A stretch of 26,818 bases of DNA from an uncultured Demequina sp. (GTDB taxonomy: Bacteria > Actinomycetota > Actinomycetes > Actinomycetales > Demequinaceae). Below the pieces are notes generated by a model. The model did not search any database. It was given only the letters and a program-made list of their open reading frames with translations, and was not told the origin of the DNA. This document shows, piece after piece, positions 7,685 through 14,433 of this stretch. The stretch lies in contig CALALQ010000262.1 of assembly GCA_937925595.1 (NCBI GenBank), forward strand, positions 1 through 26,818, written 5' to 3'. Position 1 is the stretch's first letter. Each line of letters begins with the position of its first letter. The translations under genes and the position numbers were made by a program.

Positions 7685-8730
7685 TGCGTGGGCGCCGCCG
7701 AGTGGTGGGTGACGGGGATCTCGTGGTCGACCGCGCGCTCGCGAACTGCGGGGGCGTCCCTGGCCTCCGTGGGAACGGGAATGCGGCCAACCGTCTCGCG
7801 CATGATCTGCTGCGTGGTGCGGCCCGCGAGTCGCGACTCGGTGCTCGCGATGAGGCGGTGTGCGAGCACCGGCACGGCAAGCGCCTTGATGTCGTCGGGG
7901 AGCACGTGGTTGCGGCCGGCCATGGCGGCGCGCGCCTTGCCTGCGGCGAGCAGCTGGAGCGCGGCTCGAGGCGAGGCGCCAAGCCGCAGCGCGCTGTCGT
8001 TGCGCGTCGCGGCGACGAGGTCGACGATGTACTGCTTGATGGCGGGGGCCGCGTAAATGCGGCGAGCGACCTCGATCGCTTTCGCGAGGTCCTCAAGGCT
8101 TGCGACGGGAGTGATGGCTGCGAGCGGGTCCACGCCGTCATGCGATGCGAGCATCGCCATCTCGTCGCGGGCCGTGGGGTAGCCGACGGACACCTGCGTC
8201 ATGAAGCGGTCGCGCTGCGCCTCGGGGAGGGGATAGGTGCCCTCCATCTCGATGGGGTTCTGTGTCGCGACCACCACGAATGGAGAGGGCAGCGGACGGG
8301 TCATGCCGTCGACGGTGACCGCTCGCTCCTGCATGGACTCGAGGAGCGCCGCCTGCGTCTTTGGTGAGGCACGGTTGATCTCATCGGCGATGACGACGTT
8401 GGCGAAGATTGGGCCCTGACGGAACTCGAAGCGGTGGTCGTCCGAGCGGAAGATGCTCACGCCCGTCACGTCGCTCGGAAGCAGGTCAGGCGTGAACTGG
8501 ATGCGGCCAACACTTCCGCCCACGCTCGCGGCGAGGGCCCTGGCAAGTGTCGTCTTTCCCACGCCCGGCACGTCCTCAAGCAGGACGTGGCCCTCGGCGA
8601 GCACCGTCGCGAGGGTCGCGGTGATCGCCCCCTCGAGTCCAGAGAGAACTGATGAGATGGCCCCCCTCATCCGTGTCGTCAGATCTGCGACGTGGGAGAG
8701 GTCGTCTGCGCTCGGCACCGGGTTGGTCAT
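7681..8730 (-). CDS. MoxR family AAA+ ATPase
   Basis: A 349-residue AAA+ ATPase of the MoxR class, thought to act as a chaperone that activates or assembles partners carrying vWA-like domains. Motifs seen: Walker A PGVGKTT (55-61), Walker [10 protein letters not shown] (112-120), the sensor 1 stretch ATQNP (155-159), and the family phrases GPIFANV and [14 protein letters not shown], the latter with the arginine-finger region. A C-terminal helical lid (about 220-310) follows. The last 30 residues are variable. The ATG at 8730 has an AAAGGAG ribosome site. It is the first gene of the moxR-DUF58-transglutaminase operon and lies divergent from mraZ across about 300 noncoding bases, so its promoter should be in that region. 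I saw no clear -35/-10 pair for it. Confidence 0.95.
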   Translation of the reverse strand: MTNPVPSADDLSHVADLTTRMRGAISSVLSGLEGAITATLATVLAEGHVLLEDVPGVGKTTLARALAASVGGSVGRIQFTPDLLPSDVTGVSIFRSDDHRFEFRQGPIFANVVIADEINRASPKTQAALLESMQERAVTVDGMTRPLPSPFVVVATQNPIEMEGTYPLPEAQRDRFMTQVSVGYPTARDEMAMLASHDGVDPLAAITPVASLEDLAKAIEVARRIYAAPAIKQYIVDLVAATRNDSALRLGASPRAALQLLAAGKARAAMAGRNHVLPDDIKALAVPVLAHRLIASTESRLAGRTTQQIMRETVGRIPVPTEARDAPAVRERAVDHEIPVTHHSAAPTQ

Positions 8731-8811
8731 GACGCTCCTTTGCTGTCCGGGTCGAGCCTATGCGACGCGACGCCCCTCATTCCATCCCCCGTGACGCGCT
8801 CCACTCCGTGC

Positions 8812-8859
8812 TGGTGGATTCCGCCCGGTCTGGAGCACCAGACCGGGCGGAATCCACCA
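8812..8859. repeat. Perfect 22-bp inverted repeat between moxR and mraZ
   Basis: Arms 8812-8833 and 8838-8859 are exact reverse complements around a 4-nt AGCA loop, starting with TGGTGGATTCCGCCC. Pairing stops abruptly at C/C on the outside. It lies between two divergent genes, where no transcript is expected to end, and no T-run follows on either strand. It could be an insulator-type terminator that stops read-through either way, a REP-like palindromic repeat, or a regulator site. The rest of 8731-8970 shows a second, weaker inverted repeat (GCCAGC at 8891-8896 with GCTGGC at 8908-8913) and no convincing gene or promoter. Confidence 0.9.
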
Positions 8860-8970
8860 CGAGGGGGACGTGGCGGACGCCGACTCCTTGGCCAGCCCTT
8901 GGGGAGAGCTGGCACACGGCGTCGGTCACAAGAACGTGCCTGGTGGAGGAAACGTTGTGAAATCTGCAGC

Positions 8971-9017
8971 GAAGTGGAGGGAAGTGGAGTAAAGTGGGGG
9001 GAACTGGCGAGTCGTGG
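8971..9017 (+). promoter_or_regulatory. MraZ operator: direct GTGG repeats at 10-bp spacing
   Basis: Three near-identical 10-bp units, GAAGTGGAGG (8971), GAAGTGGAGT (8981) and AAAGTGGGGG (8991), are followed by degenerate in-register units at 9001 (CTGG core) and 9011 (GTGG core). Direct repeats with an AAAGTG- or TGGG-type core and a 10-bp period just upstream of mraZ are the established operator form of the MraZ repressor. The array ends 19 nt before the mraZ start codon, so bound MraZ would block transcription of its own cluster. The extent beyond the third unit is inference. Confidence 0.85.
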
Positions 9018-9036
9018 CGCTGAAAGGGGGTCCGTG

Positions 9037-9501
9037 GTGTCGGAATCGACGCATGGACTGGGACCCACTGGGGTCTTCCTCGGCACGTTCACGCCCAAGC
9101 TCGATGACAAGGGCCGCCTGATCCTTCCCGCGAAGTTCCGCGGCCGCCTTGCTTCCGGCGTCGTCATGACCCGCGGCCTTGACCGCTGCATCTTCGTGTT
9201 CCCCATCGACGAGTTCCAGCAGGTCCACGACCGCCTGCGCCGGGCTCCGCTGGAGAACAAGAACGCGCGGGACTACCTGCGCAACTTCCTGGGCTATGCG
9301 AGCGACGAGATTCCCGACAAGCAGGGCCGCGTGCTGCTCAGCGCGCCGCTGCGTGCGTACGCGGGCATCGATCGCGAGGTGGCCGTAGTGGGCCTTGGCT
9401 CCCGAGTGGAGATCTGGGACGCCCAGGCGTGGCAGGAGTACCTCGAAAGAGGCGAGGACGACTACGCGCAGACAGCAGCAGAGGTTTTCGGAGACATGTA
9501 G
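9037..9501 (+). CDS. mraZ: Transcriptional regulator MraZ
   Basis: DNA-binding regulator of the dcw cluster with two SpoVT/AbrB-like repeats that assemble into a ring. Seen here: [20 protein letters not shown] at the start of repeat 1, then the [15 protein letters not shown] segment of repeat 2 with the preceding DEIPDKQ. The protein is about 154 residues, some 12 longer than usual, because the only usable starts precede the conserved FLGT by 11-14 codons. The frame has tandem GTG codons at 9034 and 9037 after an AAAGGGGG ribosome site ending at 9030; 9037 gives the better 6-nt spacing. Open frame further upstream has no ribosome site and crosses the operator, so it was excluded. A direct-repeat operator lies just before the gene, and a structured spacer of 108 nt separates it from rsmH. 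Confidence 0.95.
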   Translation: MSESTHGLGPTGVFLGTFTPKLDDKGRLILPAKFRGRLASGVVMTRGLDRCIFVFPIDEFQQVHDRLRRAPLENKNARDYLRNFLGYASDEIPDKQGRVLLSAPLRAYAGIDREVAVVGLGSRVEIWDAQAWQEYLERGEDDYAQTAAEVFGDM

Positions 9502-9504
9502 CAC

Positions 9505-9584
9505 CCGTGCCTCGCGGCCTCCTCCCGCGCCACTGTGACGGACTTCCCCCCGCCACAGAGCCGGAGGGAGACCGGGAGGCACGG
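9505..9584 (+). promoter_or_regulatory. Structured mraZ-rsmH spacer with possible ribosome-site sequestration
   Basis: CCGTGCCTC (9505-9513) and GAGGCACGG (9576-9584) are perfect 9-nt complements that enclose a smaller hairpin (CTGTG and CACAG arms with CGG and CCG inside). In addition, CCTCCTC (9518-9524) is the exact complement of GAGGAGG (9596-9602), the ribosome site of rsmH. The spacer RNA could therefore switch between a closed and an open form. This is the only gap of any size within the cluster upstream of ftsQ. Function is inference, and chance pairing is common in GC-rich DNA. Confidence 0.4.
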
Positions 9585-9609
9585 CCCTAGGGAGTGAGGA
9601 GGTGAAGCA

Positions 9610-10587
9610 ATGGACGCAGCCGAGCGGCACACGCCGGTGATGCTCGACCGTTGCGTCGACCTGCTCGCGCCCGCGCTCACCAAGCCAGGAGCCGTAGCCA
9701 TCGACGGCACACTCGGCATGGGAGGGCACACCGAGGCGATCCTCACGCGCTGCCCCGAGGCGACGGTCGTGGGCATCGACCGCGACCCGCAGGCCATCGA
9801 CCTCGCCTCCGCTCGCCTCGCCCGCTTCGGCGACCGCTTCCGCGCGCACCACGCCGAATACGACGACATCGCGGGTGCGCTCGCGCTCGCAGGGGCCGAC
9901 GCTGCTGACGGCATCCTCTTGGACCTCGGCGTGAGCTCGCTTCAGATCGACGAGGCCGAGCGCGGCTTCTCCTACGCGCAGGACGCGCCGCTCGACATGC
10001 GCATGAACCCCGAGGACCCCGTCTCCGCCGCGGACCTGCTGCGCGATGCCTCACAAGAGGAGCTCACCCGCATCCTTAGGGACTACGGCGAGGAGCGCTT
10101 CGCCGCTCGCATCGCGGAGGCGATCGTGCGCCGTCGGGCCCAGGCGCCCATCACTCGCAGCGGCGAGCTCGTTGACCTTGTGCGCGCGTGCATTCCCGCC
10201 GCGACGCGCACTCCCGGTTCCAACCCCGCCAAGCGCACCTTCCAGGGCCTGCGCATCGCGGTGAACCGCGAGCTCGAGGTGCTCGAGCGTGCGCTGCCTC
10301 GTGCCATCGAGGGCACCGCGATCGGCGGCCGCGTCGTGGTGATGTCCTACCACTCGCTTGAGGACCGCATCGTCAAGCGCGCCTTCGCCGCGGGAGCGGA
10401 GTCCACCGCCCCCGTCGGCCTGCCCGTCGTCCCTGACGAGGACGCCCCCTATCTGCGACTGCTCACTCGCGGCGCGGAGAAGGCGAGCGCCGCGGAGGCC
10501 GAGGCGAACCCGCGCTCCAAGCCCGTTCGCCTGCGTGCCGTCGAGCGCGTGCGCGCCACTCCTGCTTCACGACGGAGGGCAGCATGA
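9610..10587 (+). CDS. rsmH: 16S rRNA (cytosine(1402)-N4)-methyltransferase RsmH
   Basis: Methylates N4 of C1402 in the decoding centre of 16S rRNA, using S-adenosylmethionine; the gene (also mraW) is a fixed member of the dcw cluster. The 325 residues match the usual length. Motifs seen are HTPVML near the N-terminus, the SAM-binding loop IDGTLGMGGHTEAIL (31-45), GIDRDP (55-60), GILLDLGVSSLQ (101-112), and FSYAQDAPLDMRM (120-132). Later come KRTFQGLRIAVNREL and the YHSLEDRIVK segment, both hallmarks of the family. The ATG at 9610 follows a near-perfect GGAGGTGA ribosome site. The stop codon overlaps the ftsL start by 4 nt (ATGA), so translation is coupled. Confidence 0.98.
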   Translation: MDAAERHTPVMLDRCVDLLAPALTKPGAVAIDGTLGMGGHTEAILTRCPEATVVGIDRDPQAIDLASARLARFGDRFRAHHAEYDDIAGALALAGADAADGILLDLGVSSLQIDEAERGFSYAQDAPLDMRMNPEDPVSAADLLRDASQEELTRILRDYGEERFAARIAEAIVRRRAQAPITRSGELVDLVRACIPAATRTPGSNPAKRTFQGLRIAVNRELEVLERALPRAIEGTAIGGRVVVMSYHSLEDRIVKRAFAAGAESTAPVGLPVVPDEDAPYLRLLTRGAEKASAAEAEANPRSKPVRLRAVERVRATPASRRRAA

Positions 10588-11057
10588 GCGCCGCGCCCGT
10601 CCGTCATCCGCGCCCCATCCCGCAGCCCGCTCGCGGAGCCAACCGCACGAGCACTGCGCGTACGAGCACTGCACGAACGAGCACTGCACGCACAAGTCCT
10701 GCCCGCCCCAGCGTCGGCCGTCCTGCGCAGCGCCACCTGCGCGCGGTGCAGGCACCGGAGCAGGCTCGCTCGCTCGTTCCCTTCGCCTGGACCTGCGCGC
10801 TGATCGTTATCGGTGCCCTTGGAGCCGTGCTGCTGCTCAACACCTCGATGGCGAGCGGCGCCTACGAGCGCCGCGACCTCAAGATCGAGATCGCCAACCT
10901 TCACGAGCAGCGAGCGGGCCTCATCACTCAGCTCGAGCTGCGCTCCTCGCCCGACCAGCTGGGCGCGAGCGCCCGCGCGCTCGGCATGGTTCCTGCCGGC
11001 ACGTTCGGCTTCATCTCCCTCGAAGACGGCATCGTCATCGAGTCGGGGAGGAAGTGA
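10584..11057 (+). CDS. ftsL: Cell division protein FtsL
   Basis: Small bitopic divisome protein that links FtsQ-type regulators to the septal synthase FtsW-FtsI. It is identified by position between rsmH and ftsI and by its layout: a basic, disordered N-terminus (1-62), one membrane span (about 64-87), a short extracellular coiled coil (92-120, RRDLKIEIANLHEQRAGL), and a tail with the LGMVPAGTFGFI phrase typical of actinobacterial FtsL. Sequence conservation in this family is always weak. The cytoplasmic tail carries four copies of the pentapeptide RTSTA (21-40; the last reads RTSPA). The start overlaps the rsmH stop by 4 nt, after GGAGGG. It ends 2 nt before ftsI. Confidence 0.9.
   Translation: MSAAPVRHPRPIPQPARGANRTSTARTSTARTSTARTSPARPSVGRPAQRHLRAVQAPEQARSLVPFAWTCALIVIGALGAVLLLNTSMASGAYERRDLKIEIANLHEQRAGLITQLELRSSPDQLGASARALGMVPAGTFGFISLEDGIVIESGRK
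10644..10703 (+). repeat. Four tandem 15-bp repeats inside ftsL
   Basis: Four in-frame 15-bp units encode RTSTA three times and RTSPA once. The first three units share the core ACGAGCACTGC and differ mainly at third codon positions; the fourth is more diverged. The repeat length is a multiple of 3, so copy number can change without breaking the frame. Confidence 0.9.
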
Positions 11058-11059
11058 GC

Positions 11060-12844
11060 ATGGCGCAGCAGCCTCACGCCCGCGTTGGCAACCCCGTCAC
11101 GCGACAGCGCGTCATCTCCCTCTTCGTCATCATCCTGCTCATCGTGTTCGCGGTGCGCCTGGTCTTCATCCAGGGCGTGCGAGCTGCGGAGCTTTCCGAC
11201 CAGGCGCTTGCCAACCGCCTCGTGACCAAGGAGGTCGCGACTCCGAGAGCCGACATCGTTGATCGCGACGGCGTGGTGCTGGCGACGAGCGTTGACCGCT
11301 ACAACATCGGCGTCAACCAGCAGGCGCTCGCCAAGTGGAAGCGCGTCGAGAAGGGCAATGTCATCGCGGAGGGTCCGATGGGCGCCGCGAAGCTGCTCGC
11401 TCCCATCCTCGACCTTGACGAGGCGGAACTCGCCGCCAAGCTCGCCGGCGACAAGACGTGGGTCTACATCGCCAAGAACGTCACGCCGGAGGTGTGGGAC
11501 CTCGTCAATGCCGAGGAGATCTCTGGCGTCCAGCCGGAGCCGGTCACCGACCGCATCTACCCCAACGGCGCCATCGCAGGCAATGTCATCGGCTTCATGG
11601 GCGGCTCCGCCGAAGGCCCCGGCAAGACGGGTCTCGCCGGCCTCGAGCTGTACTTCAACGAAGAGCTCACGGGCACCCCCGGCTCCATCACCTACGAGCG
11701 CGGCAACAACGGCACGCTCATCCCCACGGGTGTCCACGAGGAGACCAAGGGCATCCCTGGGAAGAGGATCGTCACGACCATCGATCGTGACATTCAGTGG
11801 TTCGCGCAAAACCTCGTGGCGGAGCAGCTGCGCTCCTCCGGTGCGTCGCGCGCCACGATCGTGGTCCAGGACGCGAGGACCGGCGAAATCTACGCGCTCG
11901 TCGACTCGCACAGTGTGGACCCCAATGACCCAGGTGCGACCCAGACCAAGGACCGCGGCTCTCGTGCCGTCTCCACCGTGTTCGAACCCGGCTCCACTGC
12001 GAAGGTCATCACGATGGCCGCCGCTATCGAGGAGGGCCTCGTCACGCCGCTGACCAAGATCAAGGCGCCCTACAAGTTCACCACCGAGAACGGTCAGGAG
12101 TTCAAGGACTCCCACAACCACGGCACCCAGAAGCTCACCGTGGCCGGCGTCCTCGCAGAGTCATCGAACACCGGAACCGTGAAGATCGGCTCCAAGCTCA
12201 CCCCCAAGCAGCGTTACAAGTACCTCACCGCGTTCGGGCTCGGCACCAAGACCAATGTCGGCCTGCCGGGCGAGTCGAACGGCATCCTCGCCCACTACAA
12301 GAAGTGGGACGGCCGCCAGAAGTACGCCGTGCTGTTTGGCCAGGCGCTGTCGGTGACGGCGCTGCAGACCTCGTCGGTGTTCCAGACCATCGCCAACGAC
12401 GGCGTGCGCGTCCAGCCCACCGTGGTCAAGGGCTATCTCGACGAGAACGGCAACTTCACGCCGCGCAAGCTCGACGAGCCCCAGCGGGTGGTGTCGGAGA
12501 AGACGGCAAAGACCGTCATGACGATGCTCGAGTCCGTCACCCAGGATGGCACCGGAAAGCTTGCCAAGATCAAGGGCTACCGGGTTGCAGGCAAGACGGG
12601 AACCGCTCAGGCGGCATGCTCCAACGGTCGGCTCGACTGCATCGTCGCCTCCTTCGTCGGCGTCGCCCCAGCTGACGACCCGCGCATCGTCGTCAGCGTC
12701 ATCCTCTACGACCCCAAGACCTCGATCTGGGGCGGCGAGGTGGCCGCACCGGTGTTCAAAGACGTGGCAACCTTTGCTTTGCAGGAGTTGCGCGTTCCGC
12801 CGTCCGAGTCGAAAGCGCAGCTGTACCCGACCACCTGGAAGTGA
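11060..12844 (+). CDS. ftsI: Septal peptidoglycan transpeptidase FtsI (class B penicillin-binding protein)
   Basis: Class B PBP that cross-links septal peptidoglycan as the partner of FtsW. It has 594 residues: a short cytoplasmic tail, one membrane span (about 18-38), a dimerisation/pedestal domain (about 60-240) and a transpeptidase domain (about 245-575). All three active-site motifs are present: SxxK as Ser312-Thr-Ala-Lys315 in FEPGSTAKVI, SxN as SSN (368-370), and KTGT (512-515). The first pedestal motif reads PRADIVDRDG, where most relatives have RGxIxDRxG. Two cysteines (520, 527) follow KTG, which also occurs in some actinobacterial relatives. The ATG at 11060 lies 2 nt after ftsL, with GGGAGGAAG before it. 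The open frame extends upstream through rsmH and ftsL, but this start fits the family. No PASTA domains are present. Confidence 0.97.
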   Translation: MAQQPHARVGNPVTRQRVISLFVIILLIVFAVRLVFIQGVRAAELSDQALANRLVTKEVATPRADIVDRDGVVLATSVDRYNIGVNQQALAKWKRVEKGNVIAEGPMGAAKLLAPILDLDEAELAAKLAGDKTWVYIAKNVTPEVWDLVNAEEISGVQPEPVTDRIYPNGAIAGNVIGFMGGSAEGPGKTGLAGLELYFNEELTGTPGSITYERGNNGTLIPTGVHEETKGIPGKRIVTTIDRDIQWFAQNLVAEQLRSSGASRATIVVQDARTGEIYALVDSHSVDPNDPGATQTKDRGSRAVSTVFEPGSTAKVITMAAAIEEGLVTPLTKIKAPYKFTTENGQEFKDSHNHGTQKLTVAGVLAESSNTGTVKIGSKLTPKQRYKYLTAFGLGTKTNVGLPGESNGILAHYKKWDGRQKYAVLFGQALSVTALQTSSVFQTIANDGVRVQPTVVKGYLDENGNFTPRKLDEPQRVVSEKTAKTVMTMLESVTQDGTGKLAKIKGYRVAGKTGTAQAACSNGRLDCIVASFVGVAPADDPRIVVSVILYDPKTSIWGGEVAAPVFKDVATFALQELRVPPSESKAQLYPTTWK

Positions 12845-12846
12845 CA

Positions 12847-14433
12847 ATGGCCAACGAGCCGATGCCGACGATGAATTTGCGACCGGCAGCCACAGCGCCA
12901 ACGCCTCTCGCAGCCATCGCCGATCGGGCCAAGGCCATACTTACCAGGCCCGACGCTGCGAACACCTCGATCTCTGGCGCCACCGTGGACTCGCGTGACG
13001 TGCGCGAAGGCGACCTGTTCGGTGCCCTCCCGGGACTCAATGTGCACGGCGCCACGTTCGCCGAGATCGCTGTGGCGAGCGGAGCGTCGGCCGTGCTTAC
13101 GGACGCCAAAGGCGCCGAGCTGTTTGCCGATCTGGACATCCCGGTCCTCGTGAGCGAGGACCCGCGCAAGGCGATCGGCGAGGCGGCGGCGCTCATCTAC
13201 GGTGATCCTTCTCACAGTCTCGTCTTCGTCGGCGTCACGGGCACCAACGGCAAGACGACCACGAGCTACTTCATCGACAGCGCTCTCGCGACCGTCCACG
13301 AGCGCCGCGGCATCCTTGGCACAGTCGAGCTGCGCGTGCTCGACGAGGCGATCGAGTCGCCGCGCACCACCGTCGAGGCTCCCGTGCTGCACGGGCTCCT
13401 TGCCCGCATGCTCGACGAGGGGGTGACGGCAGCCGTCACCGAGGTGTCTTCGCACGCCGCAGCGCTTGACCGCATCAGTGGCGTCGAGTTCGCAGTCGCG
13501 GTCTTCACGAATCTGCAGTGGGACCACCTGGACTTCCACCACACCATGGAGGAGTACCTCGCGGCCAAGGCCAGGCTGTTCGAGCCCGGCCGTGCGCGCC
13601 GCGGCATCATCAACATCGACGACGAGTGGGGGCGCAAGCTCGCGTCCACGGTCGCCATCCCCGCCCAGACGGTGTCCACACTGCCCGACGCTGACCTGGC
13701 TGCCGATTGGAAGGTCACCTGGGCGGACATTGGCTTGGACGGGGTGGGGTCTCGCTTCCGGTTCACCGATCCCGAGGGGGTCGAGCACGACGCGGAGAGT
13801 CCCTTGCCTGGCCTCGTGAACGTCTCCAACGCGATGGTGGCCATCGCCGCGGCGCACGCCGCCGGCGTGCCCCTCGACAAGGCCATCGACGGTGTGGCGC
13901 ATGCTCACGGCGTTCCGGGTCGCATGGAGCGAGTGGTTGAGCGTTCCGAGGTGGACCCGCTCGCGATCGTCGACTACGCGCACACGCCGGACGCGCTGGA
14001 TCTCGCCCTGCGCGGCGTGCGCCCCATCACGCCAGGAAAGCTCATCTTGATCTTCGGCTCTGACGGCGACCGAGACCGCGGCAAGCGGCCGGTGATGGGG
14101 GAGATTGCCGCGCGGCTCGCGGACGTCATCGTGCTCACCGACGAGAATCCGCGATCCGAGGAGCCTGCGGCGATTAGAGCCGCCATCCGCGAGGGTATTC
14201 AGAAGGTGCGCCCGGATCTCAAGGACGTGCACGAAGTCGAGCCGCGCATGGCCGCGGTCGAGTACGGACTGCGCCTTGGGGGACCGGGTGACACCGTCAT
14301 CGTGACCGGCAAAGGTCACGAGCCAACACAGGAGATAGCTGGGGTGTTCTACCGCTACAACGACCGCGACGCGTATCTCGCGGCACACGCGAAGATCGTC
14401 GCGGAACGCGAGGCAGCGGAGGCTGACTCATGA
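12847..14433 (+). CDS. murE: UDP-N-acetylmuramoyl-L-alanyl-D-glutamate ligase MurE
   Basis: ATP-dependent ligase adding the third residue, a diamino acid, to the peptidoglycan stem peptide. It has 528 residues in three Mur ligase domains. Seen: the N-terminal domain with VDSRDVREGDLFGALPG (47-63), the P-loop VTGTNGKTTTSYF (130-142), the TEVSSHA motif (198-204), NLQWDHLDFH (222-231), the carbamylated-lysine position Lys241 in AAKARLF, and the C-terminal DYAHTPDAL (376-384). The diamino-acid selector motif reads DENPRSEEP (432-440), whereas meso-DAP enzymes such as that of E. coli read DDNPR. The Arg is kept, but the preceding Asp is Glu, so the substrate (DAP, Lys or Orn) cannot be assigned. 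The start is ATG 12847, with GGAAG 6 nt before it; a GTG at 12841 overlapping the ftsI stop is the alternative. Confidence 0.97.
   Translation: MANEPMPTMNLRPAATAPTPLAAIADRAKAILTRPDAANTSISGATVDSRDVREGDLFGALPGLNVHGATFAEIAVASGASAVLTDAKGAELFADLDIPVLVSEDPRKAIGEAAALIYGDPSHSLVFVGVTGTNGKTTTSYFIDSALATVHERRGILGTVELRVLDEAIESPRTTVEAPVLHGLLARMLDEGVTAAVTEVSSHAAALDRISGVEFAVAVFTNLQWDHLDFHHTMEEYLAAKARLFEPGRARRGIINIDDEWGRKLASTVAIPAQTVSTLPDADLAADWKVTWADIGLDGVGSRFRFTDPEGVEHDAESPLPGLVNVSNAMVAIAAAHAAGVPLDKAIDGVAHAHGVPGRMERVVERSEVDPLAIVDYAHTPDALDLALRGVRPITPGKLILIFGSDGDRDRGKRPVMGEIAARLADVIVLTDENPRSEEPAAIRAAIREGIQKVRPDLKDVHEVEPRMAAVEYGLRLGGPGDTVIVTGKGHEPTQEIAGVFYRYNDRDAYLAAHAKIVAEREAAEADS

Noticed and set aside
8812..8859. 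Interpretation of the perfect inverted repeat as terminal repeats of an insertion element or as a CRISPR unit.
   Set aside because: There are only 4 nt between the arms, no flanking target duplication, and no repeated spacer arrangement.
8692..9036. Upstream extension of the mraZ frame by about 115 codons.
   Set aside because: It would run through the perfect hairpin and the MraZ boxes, and the residues match nothing in MraZ.
10358..11059. Upstream extension of the ftsI reading frame through rsmH and ftsL, giving an 828-residue protein.
   Set aside because: The added residues are low-complexity and overlap two conserved genes; a good start with a ribosome site exists at 11060.
10928..12121. 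A 397-codon open frame antisense to ftsL-ftsI.
   Set aside because: Shadow frame opposite conserved coding DNA; no family motif was seen.
12706..14388. A 560-codon open frame antisense to murE.
   Set aside because: It lies wholly opposite murE and the end of ftsI, has no recognisable domains and shows the composition expected of an opposite-strand shadow in GC-rich DNA.
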